Assembly: GCA_020718925.1 (NCBI GenBank)
Contig: DYRC01000008.1
Span: 1-31,465, forward strand
Direction of reading: 5' to 3'
Source of the DNA: Desulfonema limicola
Lineage (GTDB): Bacteria; Desulfobacterota; Desulfobacteria; Desulfobacterales; DYRC01
DNA: 31,465 bases
Shown: positions 8,218-15,954 of the stretch, piece after piece
Numbering within the stretch: position 1 is the stretch's first letter
How the letters are laid out: every line of letters starts with the position of its first letter
Program-made: the position numbers and the translations under genes
Notes under the pieces: model-generated
The model's database searches: none
The model's input: only the letters and a program-made list of their open reading frames with translations
Told to the model about the DNA's origin: nothing

Positions 8218-8997
8218 CTATCGGATCTCAAACAAGCGACAGGTATTTTCCCACAGAATTTCAGCAAGATTGACCGGATCCTGATGTCTGACTTCAGCCA
8301 CCTTTAAAAACACCGATTTGACAAACGCAGGTTCGTTGCGCCGATAATGATTTCTTTCAGGGGTCGGCGTAAGATACGGCGCATCGGTTTCAATTAAAAG
8401 CCGATCTGCCGGAATCAGCGGAACGAGCTTTCGCAACTCTTCTCCCCGGCTTTTGATGGTTACAACGCCGGTAATGCCGATATAAAAGCCTAGCGCAAGA
8501 TACTGCTCCATCTCTTTCCGACTGCCGCTGAAACAATGCACCACGCCTTTCCGGTTTTTGCCCGGATATGCGGTTAAGATTTCAAGAAACCGCCCGTTGC
8601 TGTCTCTTTCATGGAAAATGATCGGCAAGTTCAATTCATCTGCAATCGCAAGCTGCCGGATAAACCATGTTTCCTGATCTTTTTGGGGCGAATACATGCG
8701 GTTAAAATCCAGCCCGATTTCTCCCCACGCCCGAACTTCGGGATTTTGGGCAAGCTTTTGAAGATATTGCATTGTTTTTTCAGAACAATTCTTTACATCA
8801 TGCGGATGAACGCCCACAGACGCCCACAGCCCGTCATGCTTTTGCGCCAGCATAACGGCTTTTTCCGAGCTTTTCTGATGAATGCCCACAATCATCATCG
8901 CTTGAACTCCGGCGGCACGGGCGTTGGCGATTACCGCATCTGTATCTTCCTGATATGCGCGATCATCCAAATGACAGTGGCTGTCAAACAGTTTCAT
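8218..8997 (-). CDS. tatD: TatD family metal-dependent hydrolase
   Basis: The 259-residue protein is a normal-length TatD-type TIM-barrel hydrolase, a family of metal-dependent DNases and related enzymes acting in DNA repair or quality control. The metal-binding residues are all present: H7 and H9 (DSHCHLDD), E93 (GEIGLDF), H129 (IIFHERD), H154 (VVHCFSG) and D205 (ETDAPYL). It is the first gene of the minus-strand run and is followed after nine bases by the gspF-like gene. The purine-rich AAGGGAGAGG seven bases before the ATG is part of a palindromic repeat copy, so the repeat appears to provide its ribosome-binding site. Confidence 0.93.
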   Translation of the reverse strand: MKLFDSHCHLDDRAYQEDTDAVIANARAAGVQAMMIVGIHQKSSEKAVMLAQKHDGLWASVGVHPHDVKNCSEKTMQYLQKLAQNPEVRAWGEIGLDFNRMYSPQKDQETWFIRQLAIADELNLPIIFHERDSNGRFLEILTAYPGKNRKGVVHCFSGSRKEMEQYLALGFYIGITGVVTIKSRGEELRKLVPLIPADRLLIETDAPYLTPTPERNHYRRNEPAFVKSVFLKVAEVRHQDPVNLAEILWENTCRLFEIR

Positions 8998-8999
8998 AT

Positions 9000-9046
9000 T
9001 GAGACCTCTCCCTTAGCCCCTCTCCGAAGCAGAGAGGAGAAATGAT
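9000..9046. repeat. Palindromic GC-rich repeat copy C, upstream of tatD
   Basis: CCCCTCTCCGAAGCAGAGAG with a flanking CCTCTCCC forms an imperfect hairpin of the same family as the other copies. It directly abuts the tatD start, and on the minus strand its purine-rich arm provides the likely Shine-Dalgarno sequence. Confidence 0.65.
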
Positions 9047-9128
9047 AATAAGTTTAAGCGATTTTATGCTGTAATTCAAGAGATATTCGATTTAAGCGTT
9101 GCAACCGCATGAAGTTCATATAAAAACT

Positions 9129-9169
9129 CAGATTTGACATGACAAATCTGCTGAAATAGGATATAAAAT
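9129..9169 (+). promoter_or_regulatory. elbB promoter with palindromic operator-like site
   Basis: TTGACA at 9134-9139 and TAGGAT at 9157-9162 are 17 bases apart, a good sigma-70 pair, 55-60 bases before the elbB ATG. A perfect dyad, CAGATTTG (9129-9136) and CAAATCTG (9143-9150) with a six-base spacer, covers the -35 box and would suit a dimeric repressor. No regulator is identified. The rest of 9047-9223 shows no gene. Confidence 0.5.
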
Positions 9170-9223
9170 TAATTAAGATTTGATATTTATTATTTTCAAT
9201 AAACAAAACAGGGAAGTTATATC

Positions 9224-9874
9224 ATGGCAAAAAAAGTCGGCGTGTTATTATCCGGGTGCGGCGTGTTTGACGGGGCTGAGATTCATGAATCTGTCCTGAC
9301 GCTGCTGTTTTTGGACAAAGCAGGCGCGGAAGCAATCTGCATGGCGCCTGATACGGAGTTTGAGGTGGTCAATCATCTGACGCAGACATCCGGCGGGAAG
9401 CGCAATGTTCTGACCGAGTCAGCGAGAATTGCCAGAGGAAACATCAGGAATCTGAAAGATGTCAAGGCGTCTGAGATGGACGCGCTGATTCTTCCCGGCG
9501 GATTCGGCGCGGCTAAAAATTTAAGCGATTTTGCTGTCAAAGGACCCGAAGCAACGGTTCAGCCTGACGTGAAGCGGATTTTGGAAGAAATGCTGTCTGC
9601 GGGCAAGCCTGTCGGCGCTATCTGCATTGCGCCTGCCACCGTTGCAAAAGCACTTGCGGATAAAAAACCCGAAGTTACTATCGGCACAGATGCGGGAACA
9701 GCCGCCGCCATTGAAAAAACAGGCGCGAAACACAAATCATGCAGCGTGGATATGATCCATATCGATCAGAAAAACAAGATTGTCAGTACGCCTGCGTATA
9801 TGCTGGGACCCGGCATAAAGGATGTGGCAGTGGGCATTGAAAAGCTGGTGAATCAGGTTTTGTCTATGATTTAA
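9224..9874 (+). CDS. elbB: ElbB-type DJ-1/PfpI family glyoxalase
   Basis: This 216-residue protein matches the ElbB (isoprenoid biosynthesis glyoxalase) branch of the DJ-1/PfpI superfamily. It shows the N-terminal VLLSGCGVFDGAEIHESV, the LTESARIARG segment, LILPGGFGAAKNLSDFA and the nucleophile elbow GAICIAPA with C134; E22 is the expected acidic partner. E. coli ElbB has glyoxalase activity and was named from effects on isoprenoid production. Its in vivo substrate is not settled. GGGAAG lies seven bases upstream of the ATG. It appears monocistronic, with a promoter upstream and a hairpin terminator downstream. Confidence 0.93.
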   Translation: MAKKVGVLLSGCGVFDGAEIHESVLTLLFLDKAGAEAICMAPDTEFEVVNHLTQTSGGKRNVLTESARIARGNIRNLKDVKASEMDALILPGGFGAAKNLSDFAVKGPEATVQPDVKRILEEMLSAGKPVGAICIAPATVAKALADKKPEVTIGTDAGTAAAIEKTGAKHKSCSVDMIHIDQKNKIVSTPAYMLGPGIKDVAVGIEKLVNQVLSMI

Positions 9875-9900
9875 AGCTGCTTTCAATTTCCGATCTCAAT

Positions 9901-9932
9901 AAACACCGGCATTATTGTGATGTCGGTGTTTT
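9901..9932 (+). terminator. Intrinsic terminator after elbB
   Basis: The arms AAACACCGGCAT and ATGTCGGTGTTT pair over 12 positions with one G-U pair and a seven-base loop, ending in a short T run. It lies 27 bases after the elbB stop. The T tract is short, so strength is uncertain. Confidence 0.55.
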
Positions 9933-10040
9933 CATGCAAAAGTTTACTGCGATGAAACGGGGCGTTATCCGTTATAATATTTTTTTACCCCTGTTCTCAG
10001 AGTTCTCATAAAAACTGTCAATACAGGGTATAGAAACTGT

Positions 10041-10069
10041 TTGACAAACAGATGAACGCCTGATATATA
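10041..10069 (+). promoter_or_regulatory. Promoter of the cimA leader
   Basis: A consensus TTGACA (10041-10046) and TATATA (10064-10069) are separated by 17 bases. Transcription would begin near 10076, at or just before the leader-peptide ATG, so the leader mRNA may have almost no 5' untranslated region. A TATAAT at 9973-9978 lacks a good -35 at normal distance but could be an alternative. Confidence 0.55.
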
Positions 10070-10075
10070 GGAATT

Positions 10076-10159
10076 ATGAATCAGCTTATATCCATTATTA
10101 ACCTCATCAGCATTATCCTTACCGGGATTATTATCCTCGGTGAAGGCAGGGGTAGGTAA
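10076..10159 (+). CDS. Isoleucine-rich leader peptide of cimA
   Basis: A 27-residue reading frame begins with ATG at 10076, three bases after AGGA, and ends with TAA at 10157-10159. Nine of its 27 residues are isoleucine and four are leucine, in clusters (LISII, LISIIL, GIIIL). An intrinsic terminator follows 35 bases later, and the downstream gene, cimA, opens a route to isoleucine. This is the classic arrangement of ribosome-mediated attenuation: stalling at Ile codons when charged tRNA-Ile is scarce would favour read-through into cimA. A hairpin at 10121-10141 (arms ACCGGGAT and ATCC-CGGT with one bulged T) lies within the Ile-rich codons and could be the competing structure. The remaining sequence between elbB and the leader shows no other gene. 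Confidence 0.75.
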   Translation: MNQLISIINLISIILTGIIILGEGRGR

Positions 10160-10194
10160 TGGCTTAATTTTTTTAACTATTTGAAAATAAATAG

Positions 10195-10238
10195 AATCCG
10201 TTATCAGCCTTGCAGCTGGTAGCGGATTTTTTATTTTT
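10195..10238 (+). terminator. Attenuator terminator ahead of cimA
   Basis: The arms AATCCGTTATCAGC (10195-10208) and GCTGGTAGCGGATT (10215-10228) form a 14-pair stem (with G-U pairs) around the loop CTTGCA, followed by a long T-rich tail. It sits between the leader peptide and cimA, only 26 bases before the cimA start, so it must be conditional. GGATT at 10125-10129 in the leader could pair with AATCC of the 5' arm as an antiterminator, though that pairing is short. Confidence 0.75.
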
Positions 10239-10264
10239 AAAGATTTGACAAAGGAAGAAATATT

Positions 10265-11851
10265 ATGGAATCCGTGCTTTTGTATGACACCACCTTGCGG
10301 GATGGAACTCAGGGAGAAAACATCAATTTTTCAGCAGACGATAAAATCCGAATTGCCCGGAGATTAGATGACATCGGCATTCATTATATCGAAGGTGGCT
10401 GGCCAGGTTCCAATCCCAAAGATAAGCTGTTCTTTGAACTGGCAAAACAAGTCAGATTCAGAAATGCCAAGCTGGTTGCATTCGGATCTACCCGAAAACC
10501 CGGCATCATGGCAGGCGATGATACGAATCTTTACGAATTAATTCAAAGTGATACGCCGGTAGTCGCTATTTTCGGCAAAACATGGGATTTGCATGTTAAA
10601 ATCATGGGCAATACGCTGGAAGAAAATCTGAATATGATTTTTGAAACTGTGGCGTATCTGAAAAAGCATGGGCGTGAAGTGATTTATGATGCCGAACATT
10701 TTTTTGACGGATATCGGACAAATCGGGAATATGCCATTCTGACTTTGCGAGCCGCAATGAACGGCGGCGCGGATATTCTTGTGTTATGTGATACCAACGG
10801 CGGAACCATGCCGTTTGATATAGAAGCTGCCCTGAAAGATGTGCAGAATGCGTTTGACGGACACCCCGTCAGATTGGGCATTCACACGCATAACGACTGC
10901 GGACTTGCAGTTGCCAACGCCATTACCGCCGTAAAATCCGGCGCCGTAATGGTTCAGGGGACAATAAACGGATACGGAGAGCGATGCGGCAATGCGGATC
11001 TGACATCTATCATTCCGATTTTATGTACTAAAATGCAGTATCCCTGCATGTCGGAAGAAAATCTTGCAAAGCTGCTCAAGCTCTCACGATTCGTATCTGA
11101 AACGGCTAACATGATTCCGGCAAATAATCAGCCATTTGTTGGGCGAAGTGCATTTGCCCACAAAGGCGGCATTCATGTCAGCGCGATTCTGAAAGACCCG
11201 CGGGCTTATGAGCATCTTGTGCCTGAAACAGTGGGCAATCGCAGGCGGGTGCTGATGTCGGATTTGGCAGGCAAAAGCAATGTCGAATACAAGGCAAAAG
11301 AACTGGGTATCGAACTGAATCACAACGGATTTGATGCTAAAAAAATCATCTCCGAAGTCAAGCGCATGGAGCAGGCAGGCTATCAGTTTGATATTGCCGA
11401 AGGGTCGTTCAAGATTCTGCTTGAAAAATTCACAGATCAGTTCAAGCCTTGCTTTGATTTGGAATCTTTTCGCGTAACCGTTGAGAAAGATAAGGATAAG
11501 CCTTGTTCCGCCCATGCTACGGTCAAGATATCCGTAGGAAATGATTACGAAATAACGGCTGCCGAAGGAAGCGGACCTGTCAGTGCATTAGACAATGCCT
11601 TGCGTAAAGCGCTGCGTAAATTCTTTCCGGATATTGAAGCGATGCAGTTGGTGGACTTCAAGGTGAGGGTTATTGACGGCAGAGACGGAACTGCGGCAAA
11701 AGTCCGCGTTCTCATAGAATCAAGAGAACACGATCAGTTGTGGAATACCATCGGCGTATCTGAGGACATTATTGAAGCCAGTTGGCAGGCACTTGAGGAC
11801 AGTTTTCAGTATAAGCTGGCAATGCAGCCGAAAACGTGCAGTTGTAATTGA
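10265..11851 (+). CDS. cimA: (R)-citramalate synthase
   Basis: CimA condenses pyruvate and acetyl-CoA to citramalate, starting a threonine-independent route to 2-oxobutyrate and isoleucine. The 528-residue protein has the HMGL-like catalytic barrel (about 1-290) with LRDGTQ (R12, D13), the HTHND metal site (H207, H209) and GYGERCGNADL (N243). A helical linker is followed by a LeuA-type regulatory domain (about 395-520) that in relatives binds the end product. The N-terminal TLRDGTQGENINFSADDKI and overall length fit the CimA group rather than 2-isopropylmalate synthase, which lacks the GTQGE-NI context. AAGGAAG lies seven bases before the ATG. Expression is probably controlled by the upstream Ile-rich leader and terminator. 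Confidence 0.93.
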   Translation: MESVLLYDTTLRDGTQGENINFSADDKIRIARRLDDIGIHYIEGGWPGSNPKDKLFFELAKQVRFRNAKLVAFGSTRKPGIMAGDDTNLYELIQSDTPVVAIFGKTWDLHVKIMGNTLEENLNMIFETVAYLKKHGREVIYDAEHFFDGYRTNREYAILTLRAAMNGGADILVLCDTNGGTMPFDIEAALKDVQNAFDGHPVRLGIHTHNDCGLAVANAITAVKSGAVMVQGTINGYGERCGNADLTSIIPILCTKMQYPCMSEENLAKLLKLSRFVSETANMIPANNQPFVGRSAFAHKGGIHVSAILKDPRAYEHLVPETVGNRRRVLMSDLAGKSNVEYKAKELGIELNHNGFDAKKIISEVKRMEQAGYQFDIAEGSFKILLEKFTDQFKPCFDLESFRVTVEKDKDKPCSAHATVKISVGNDYEITAAEGSGPVSALDNALRKALRKFFPDIEAMQLVDFKVRVIDGRDGTAAKVRVLIESREHDQLWNTIGVSEDIIEASWQALEDSFQYKLAMQPKTCSCN

Positions 11852-11941
11852 ATTGAGGATTTTATTTCCTAATCTGATACATCGGAGATGATGTACATAG
11901 ACAGATTTTCAGAATATTCCGGCTAACATTACAAGTACCGA

Positions 11942-11989
11942 TGATGTCTCCCCCTTCCCTTTCAGGGAAGGGGGCCGGGGGGTTAGGTG
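11942..11989. repeat. Palindromic repeat copy D, left arm of a 48-bp inverted repeat
   Basis: This copy contains an 11-bp perfect hairpin (CCCCCTTCCCT, loop TTC, AGGGAAGGGGG) and ends in GGGGGGTTAGGTG. It is the exact reverse complement of 14380-14427 over 48 bases. It lies 44 bases beyond the TonB receptor stop and could serve as a terminator. Apart from it, 11852-12033 shows nothing identifiable. Confidence 0.9.
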
Positions 11990-12033
11990 GGTTTGAAAGC
12001 AGGATGGATCGAATAATGATATTTATCCGATAC

Positions 12034-14037
12034 TTAAAACGAATATGTCAGTTTAAATCGGAATGTGCGCCCGTTCTGTTCTATGATTTCCTGACGAAAC
12101 TCTTCAGAACCCGGATCTGCGTAAATTTTGTCAAACAGATTATAAACGCTGGCGGAAAATTCAAGTCTTTTTATGATATTTGTACATAACAAACCGGTAT
12201 TCATTATAAAATAATCCTCAATGTCATTTCCGGTTATGGTTTTTCTAAGGCTCATGTACTGCCCTTGTGAAGAAATGAAAATCTTATCTGAAATCAATGG
12301 GATAACAAGATTTGCCTTTATCAGATGTCGGGGAGAATTAGGTAGAACATCATCTGTCTTTGTGTTTTTGAGTTCCTGAAACGTATAATTCACAGAAGCA
12401 CTTAAACCGTTTTCCCATTTTGTGCGAAGTTCCGCTTCAATGCCTTTGGCTGAAATATCGTCTGTATTTTCAAACGTCGTCCATGTTTCGATAAACGGAA
12501 CCTGAGTAATCAGTCCGTCAATATTATAAACAAAGCCGGAAACACCGCCCTGAAGATATTTTCCGAAGCGTTGTTCAAGAATGATTTCGGATGTGGTGAT
12601 TTTTTCAGGACGACGAAGCGTAACGCTGCCATGCGCCATATCATCGCTCAACAACTCATAGATATTCGGCGCACGAAAGGCTGTTCCGTAAATCAGCTTC
12701 ACGGTTGTTTTATCAAACGGGCTGTAAATCAGCGCAAGTCTCGGATTGAATGTTCCGCCGAAAGATTCATAGTGATCATAGCGCAGTCCGCCGTTTAAAA
12801 TGAGATTGTCCCTGAGCTTAAATTCATTCTGAAAATAAACCGCCCATATTCCTGATTTATTCTGACTGTCTATGGTGATCTGATACGGGTCATCATCATA
12901 AGAGGTCATATCCTGATGAATATTATACTGATATTCCGAACCGATGGTAAAATTATTCCGATTGTTTATTTTCCGGGTCAGTTTCAGTTCGCTGCCGATC
13001 CATTCCGAAACATCTCTTTCCCGATTGTAATACAGGTATGAGCTTTCATCTTCTCTCATTCCTTCGTAAGGATATTCTGAGTAATAGGTGTAGCGGTCAT
13101 AATAAAACCGCGAAGAAACGTGCGTATCTTTATCAAACGAATGGTCATATCTGAGTTCCGAATATGAGCGTCTGTCAATCGAACAGTATGGTTTGTCGAA
13201 CCACGCGCCGAAAGAAGCGGTGGGTACATCTTTGTTTCTGGAACTGTGAACGCCGGTGAACGTGAAATCATTGTAAGACATTTTTAAAAACAGCTTGTTG
13301 TATTTATCTCCGTCAAGATTTTCCGCGATTCCGTTATTTGTCGCCGGATCATCAAATTTTTTGTAATATAATTGTTTATTTCCCTGAGTGTCATAACCGG
13401 AGGCAGAAAACAATATCTCTGCATTATCGGAAAATTTTTTGCCGTAACTCAATCTGCCTTTGTAAGTATCAAGCGAACCGCCTTCGGCAGATATTTCAAC
13501 GCCGTTGATATGTTTTGCTTTTTTGGTAATGACATTGACAACTCCGAAAAACGCCTCGCCTCCGTAAAGACATGAGCCGGATCCTCTGGTAATTTCAACT
13601 CTGTCAATCAGATCAATATCCACCGGAAAATCCTCTCCGATAAACGCCTGCTGATAGACATTATCGTTGATCCGATGTCCGTCAATCAGGAGCAGAATTT
13701 TCGTGTTGTAATCTCCGGGAAGCCTGAATCCTCTTACGCCGACATAGTGATAGTCCCGGTCATACGTGATATAGAATCCGCTGACGCTCTGCAAAATATC
13801 CGCAAGATGGCGATAGCCGAATTTTCTGATCTCATCAGAGCTGATAATGCTGAGCAACGATGGGGCTTCCGAAGTTTTCTGCTCATATTTGGATGCGCTC
13901 CAGACATAGCTTTCTTCTTTAAGCCATCTGAATTCTTCTGATAATTTGGCGGATACAATGGCTTCATCACAATGGGCAGAACTCACATTGACCAGAAGAA
14001 GCGCGGATACGATGATGTTGATGATGCTGAATTTCAT
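12034..14037 (-). CDS. TonB-dependent outer-membrane receptor
   Basis: From the ATG at 14037 (GAGGG eight bases upstream) the protein has 667 residues and begins with a signal peptide (MKFSIINIIVSALLLVNVSSA); the ORF extends to 14076 without a comparable ribosome-binding site. After the signal peptide come a probable TonB-box region (EESYVWSASKYEQ), a plug domain (SLLSIISSDEIRKFGYRHLADIL through YGGEAFFGVVNVITKKA, with GVRGF and ILLLIDGHRIND), and a beta barrel with alternating aromatic strands, TAFRAPNIYEL and the C-terminal YNLFDKIYADPG. It ends FRFKLTYSF with the terminal phenylalanine of barrel proteins. Such receptors import metal complexes, cobalamin or other large nutrients; the substrate cannot be told here. 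No ExbB, ExbD or TonB gene is nearby. It lies inside the 48-bp inverted repeat block with tRNA-Pro. Confidence 0.92.
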   Translation of the reverse strand: MKFSIINIIVSALLLVNVSSAHCDEAIVSAKLSEEFRWLKEESYVWSASKYEQKTSEAPSLLSIISSDEIRKFGYRHLADILQSVSGFYITYDRDYHYVGVRGFRLPGDYNTKILLLIDGHRINDNVYQQAFIGEDFPVDIDLIDRVEITRGSGSCLYGGEAFFGVVNVITKKAKHINGVEISAEGGSLDTYKGRLSYGKKFSDNAEILFSASGYDTQGNKQLYYKKFDDPATNNGIAENLDGDKYNKLFLKMSYNDFTFTGVHSSRNKDVPTASFGAWFDKPYCSIDRRSYSELRYDHSFDKDTHVSSRFYYDRYTYYSEYPYEGMREDESSYLYYNRERDVSEWIGSELKLTRKINNRNNFTIGSEYQYNIHQDMTSYDDDPYQITIDSQNKSGIWAVYFQNEFKLRDNLILNGGLRYDHYESFGGTFNPRLALIYSPFDKTTVKLIYGTAFRAPNIYELLSDDMAHGSVTLRRPEKITTSEIILEQRFGKYLQGGVSGFVYNIDGLITQVPFIETWTTFENTDDISAKGIEAELRTKWENGLSASVNYTFQELKNTKTDDVLPNSPRHLIKANLVIPLISDKIFISSQGQYMSLRKTITGNDIEDYFIMNTGLLCTNIIKRLEFSASVYNLFDKIYADPGSEEFRQEIIEQNGRTFRFKLTYSF

Positions 14038-14140
14038 TAATGAAACCCTCAAAAACTCAGATAAAAAATATTTCAATCCTAAATGTGCAACCGATTAGAT
14101 TTTATGATATATTGAAGCAGACAAAAATGCAAGCGGACTG

Positions 14141-14244
<104 letters not shown>

Positions 14245-14258
14245 AATAATTGCCTTCT

Positions 14259-14287
14259 AACATAATTTTATTTATGATGCAAGCCAA
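14259..14287 (-). promoter_or_regulatory. Probable tRNA-Pro promoter
   Basis: On the minus strand TTGGCT (14287-14282) and TATGTT (14264-14259) are 17 bases apart, placing initiation about eight bases before the mature tRNA 5' end. Confidence 0.5.
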
Positions 14288-14379
14288 ACAATCGTATTTC
14301 AGAAATTATTATGATGAATCATAAGATATGAAAATAATTTTTGTTGATTTTTCCGAAAATCGCATATAATACCAAAACT

Positions 14380-14514
14380 CACCTAACCCCCCGGCCCCCT
14401 TCCCTGAAAGGGAAGGGGGAGACATCACATCATTACTACTCCCCTCTCCGTTTCAGGGATGGGTGGGGGTGGGGTCTCCCCTCTCCTTTCAGGGGAGGGG
14501 CCGGGGGAGGGGTG
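14380..14514. repeat. Composite palindromic repeat (copies E and F)
   Basis: The stretch 14246-14557 has no gene; most of it is this element. Module E (14380-14427) is the exact reverse complement of 11942-11989. A variable middle follows with CCCCTCTCCGTTTCAGGGAT. Module F (14476-14514) is the exact reverse complement of 22636-22674 over 39 bases. The same two modules recur in the same order, inverted as a unit, at 22636-22728. It lies just upstream of korD and may act as a terminator or a recombination site. Confidence 0.85.
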
Positions 14515-14557
14515 TTCATGAAAAACAAATCAGATAATCATTTTTAAGGCAGGGCTT

Positions 14558-14815
14558 ATGAAATACTGGCGGGTTCCGCTTGATTCCGAAGACGTACAGG
14601 TTATCCGGGGTACGGTTTGTATTTTGAAAGACAGATGTAAAGGCTGCGGCTATTGTATCGAATACTGTCCGCGGAAGAACCTTGAATTTTCCAAAGAATT
14701 CAATGCAAAAGGCTATCATCCGCCGGCAGTGAAAAACGAAGACTGTCTGAACTGTCATTACTGCGAGCTGCTTTGTCCTGAGTTTGCTATTTTTACCGTA
14801 GAGGCGCCTATATGA
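14558..14815 (+). CDS. korD: 2-oxoacid:ferredoxin oxidoreductase delta (ferredoxin) subunit
   Basis: The 85-residue protein is a 2x[4Fe-4S] ferredoxin with C27, C30, C33, C37 (CKGCGYCIEYCP) and C63, C66, C69, C73 (CLNCHYCELLCP). As the delta subunit it would carry electrons from the catalytic centre to free ferredoxin. AGGG lies a few bases before the ATG. The TGA overlaps the korA ATG by four bases (ATGA), so D and A are translationally coupled. The Kor (2-oxoglutarate) name follows from subunit style; the actual substrate could be another 2-oxoacid such as a branched-chain one. Confidence 0.9.
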   Translation: MKYWRVPLDSEDVQVIRGTVCILKDRCKGCGYCIEYCPRKNLEFSKEFNAKGYHPPAVKNEDCLNCHYCELLCPEFAIFTVEAPI

Positions 14816-15954
14816 AACCACAGATTCTTACCGGAACTCATTTTATCAACGGAGACGAGGCTTGCGCCGAAGGCGCGATTGCTGCCGGGTGCAGGTTTTT
14901 CGGAGGCTATCCCATCACGCCTGCCACAGAAGTCGCAGAGCATATCTCTGTACGGCTGCCGCATGTCGGCGGCGTTTTTATTCAGATGGAAGATGAAATC
15001 GCTGCCATGACCTCCATACTCGGCGCGGCATGGACAGGCATCAAAACCATGACCGCAACATCAGGACCCGGCTTCAGCCTGATGATGGAAACCGTAGGAT
15101 TGGCAATTGTTACCGAAACGCCCTGCGTGGTGGTCAATGTGCAGAGAGGCGGACCGTCAACCGGACTTCCCACGCACGGCGCACAGGCAGACATGATGCA
15201 GGTACGCTGGGGATCTCACGGCGATTATGAAATCATCGCGCTTGCCCCGTCATCGCCGCAGGAAATGTTTGACCTGACCATTATCGCGTTTAATTTAAGC
15301 GAAACATACCGCACCCCGGTCTTTATCATGTCGGATGAAATTGTGGGACACATGAGCGAAAAGGTTGTTATTCCGGAAGCTTCCAAAATAAAAACCCTTT
15401 CCCGCCCCAAGCCGACCGGGCGCAAAGATAAATTTAAGCTGTATAAGCCCGGACCCAACGGCGTTGCACCCATGCCGGCTATCGGGGATGGATACAATGT
15501 TCATGTAACCGGTCTGACCCATAATGAAAAAGGCTATCCGGTCATGTCTGTTGACACCCAGAAAGAAATGATGCACCGGCTGCTCGGAAAAATCAGAAAC
15601 AACCTTGACGATATTATTATGACTGAAGAATATCTGTTAGATGATGCTGAATTTGTGATTGTTTCTTACGGCGTTTCTGCCAGAACCAGTTATACTGCGG
15701 TTGAAGAAGCCAGAGCTATGGGCATCAAAGCCGGACTTTTGCGCCTGATTACGGTCTGGCCCTTTCCGGATGATAAAATCCGTGAACTTGCAAAACGGGT
15801 CAAAGGCTTTGTTACGGTTGAAATCAATATGGGGCAGATAGCAAGAGAAGTTGAGCGATGCGCGGCTCCGACGCCTGCTTATCTTGCAGGACATCCGGGC
15901 GGATCGATTATTCCGCCGGATGATGTATTGAAAATCTTAAAGGAGGCTTTCTGA
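14812..15954 (+). CDS. korA: 2-oxoacid:ferredoxin oxidoreductase alpha subunit
   Basis: The 380-residue subunit has the pyrimidine-side thiamine-diphosphate domain with FFGGYPITPATEVAEH (about 29-44), FIQMEDEIAAM, TATSGPGFSLMMET and RGGPSTGLPT, then a transketolase C-like domain (about 255-375) with VIVSYGVSARTSYTAVEEAR. Its length is that of a separate alpha subunit, so no gamma domain is fused to it. It oxidises a 2-oxoacid to the acyl-CoA, or the reverse, in the cytoplasm with ferredoxin. It is coupled to korD by a four-base overlap and to korB by a one-base overlap (TGATG), so D-A-B form one operon. The keto-acid substrate is inferred, not shown. Confidence 0.92.
   Translation: MKPQILTGTHFINGDEACAEGAIAAGCRFFGGYPITPATEVAEHISVRLPHVGGVFIQMEDEIAAMTSILGAAWTGIKTMTATSGPGFSLMMETVGLAIVTETPCVVVNVQRGGPSTGLPTHGAQADMMQVRWGSHGDYEIIALAPSSPQEMFDLTIIAFNLSETYRTPVFIMSDEIVGHMSEKVVIPEASKIKTLSRPKPTGRKDKFKLYKPGPNGVAPMPAIGDGYNVHVTGLTHNEKGYPVMSVDTQKEMMHRLLGKIRNNLDDIIMTEEYLLDDAEFVIVSYGVSARTSYTAVEEARAMGIKAGLLRLITVWPFPDDKIRELAKRVKGFVTVEINMGQIAREVERCAAPTPAYLAGHPGGSIIPPDDVLKILKEAF

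Noticed and set aside
11941..12189. 82-residue plus-strand frame beginning in repeat copy D
   Set aside because: It starts within the palindromic repeat and overlaps the end of the TonB receptor antisense.
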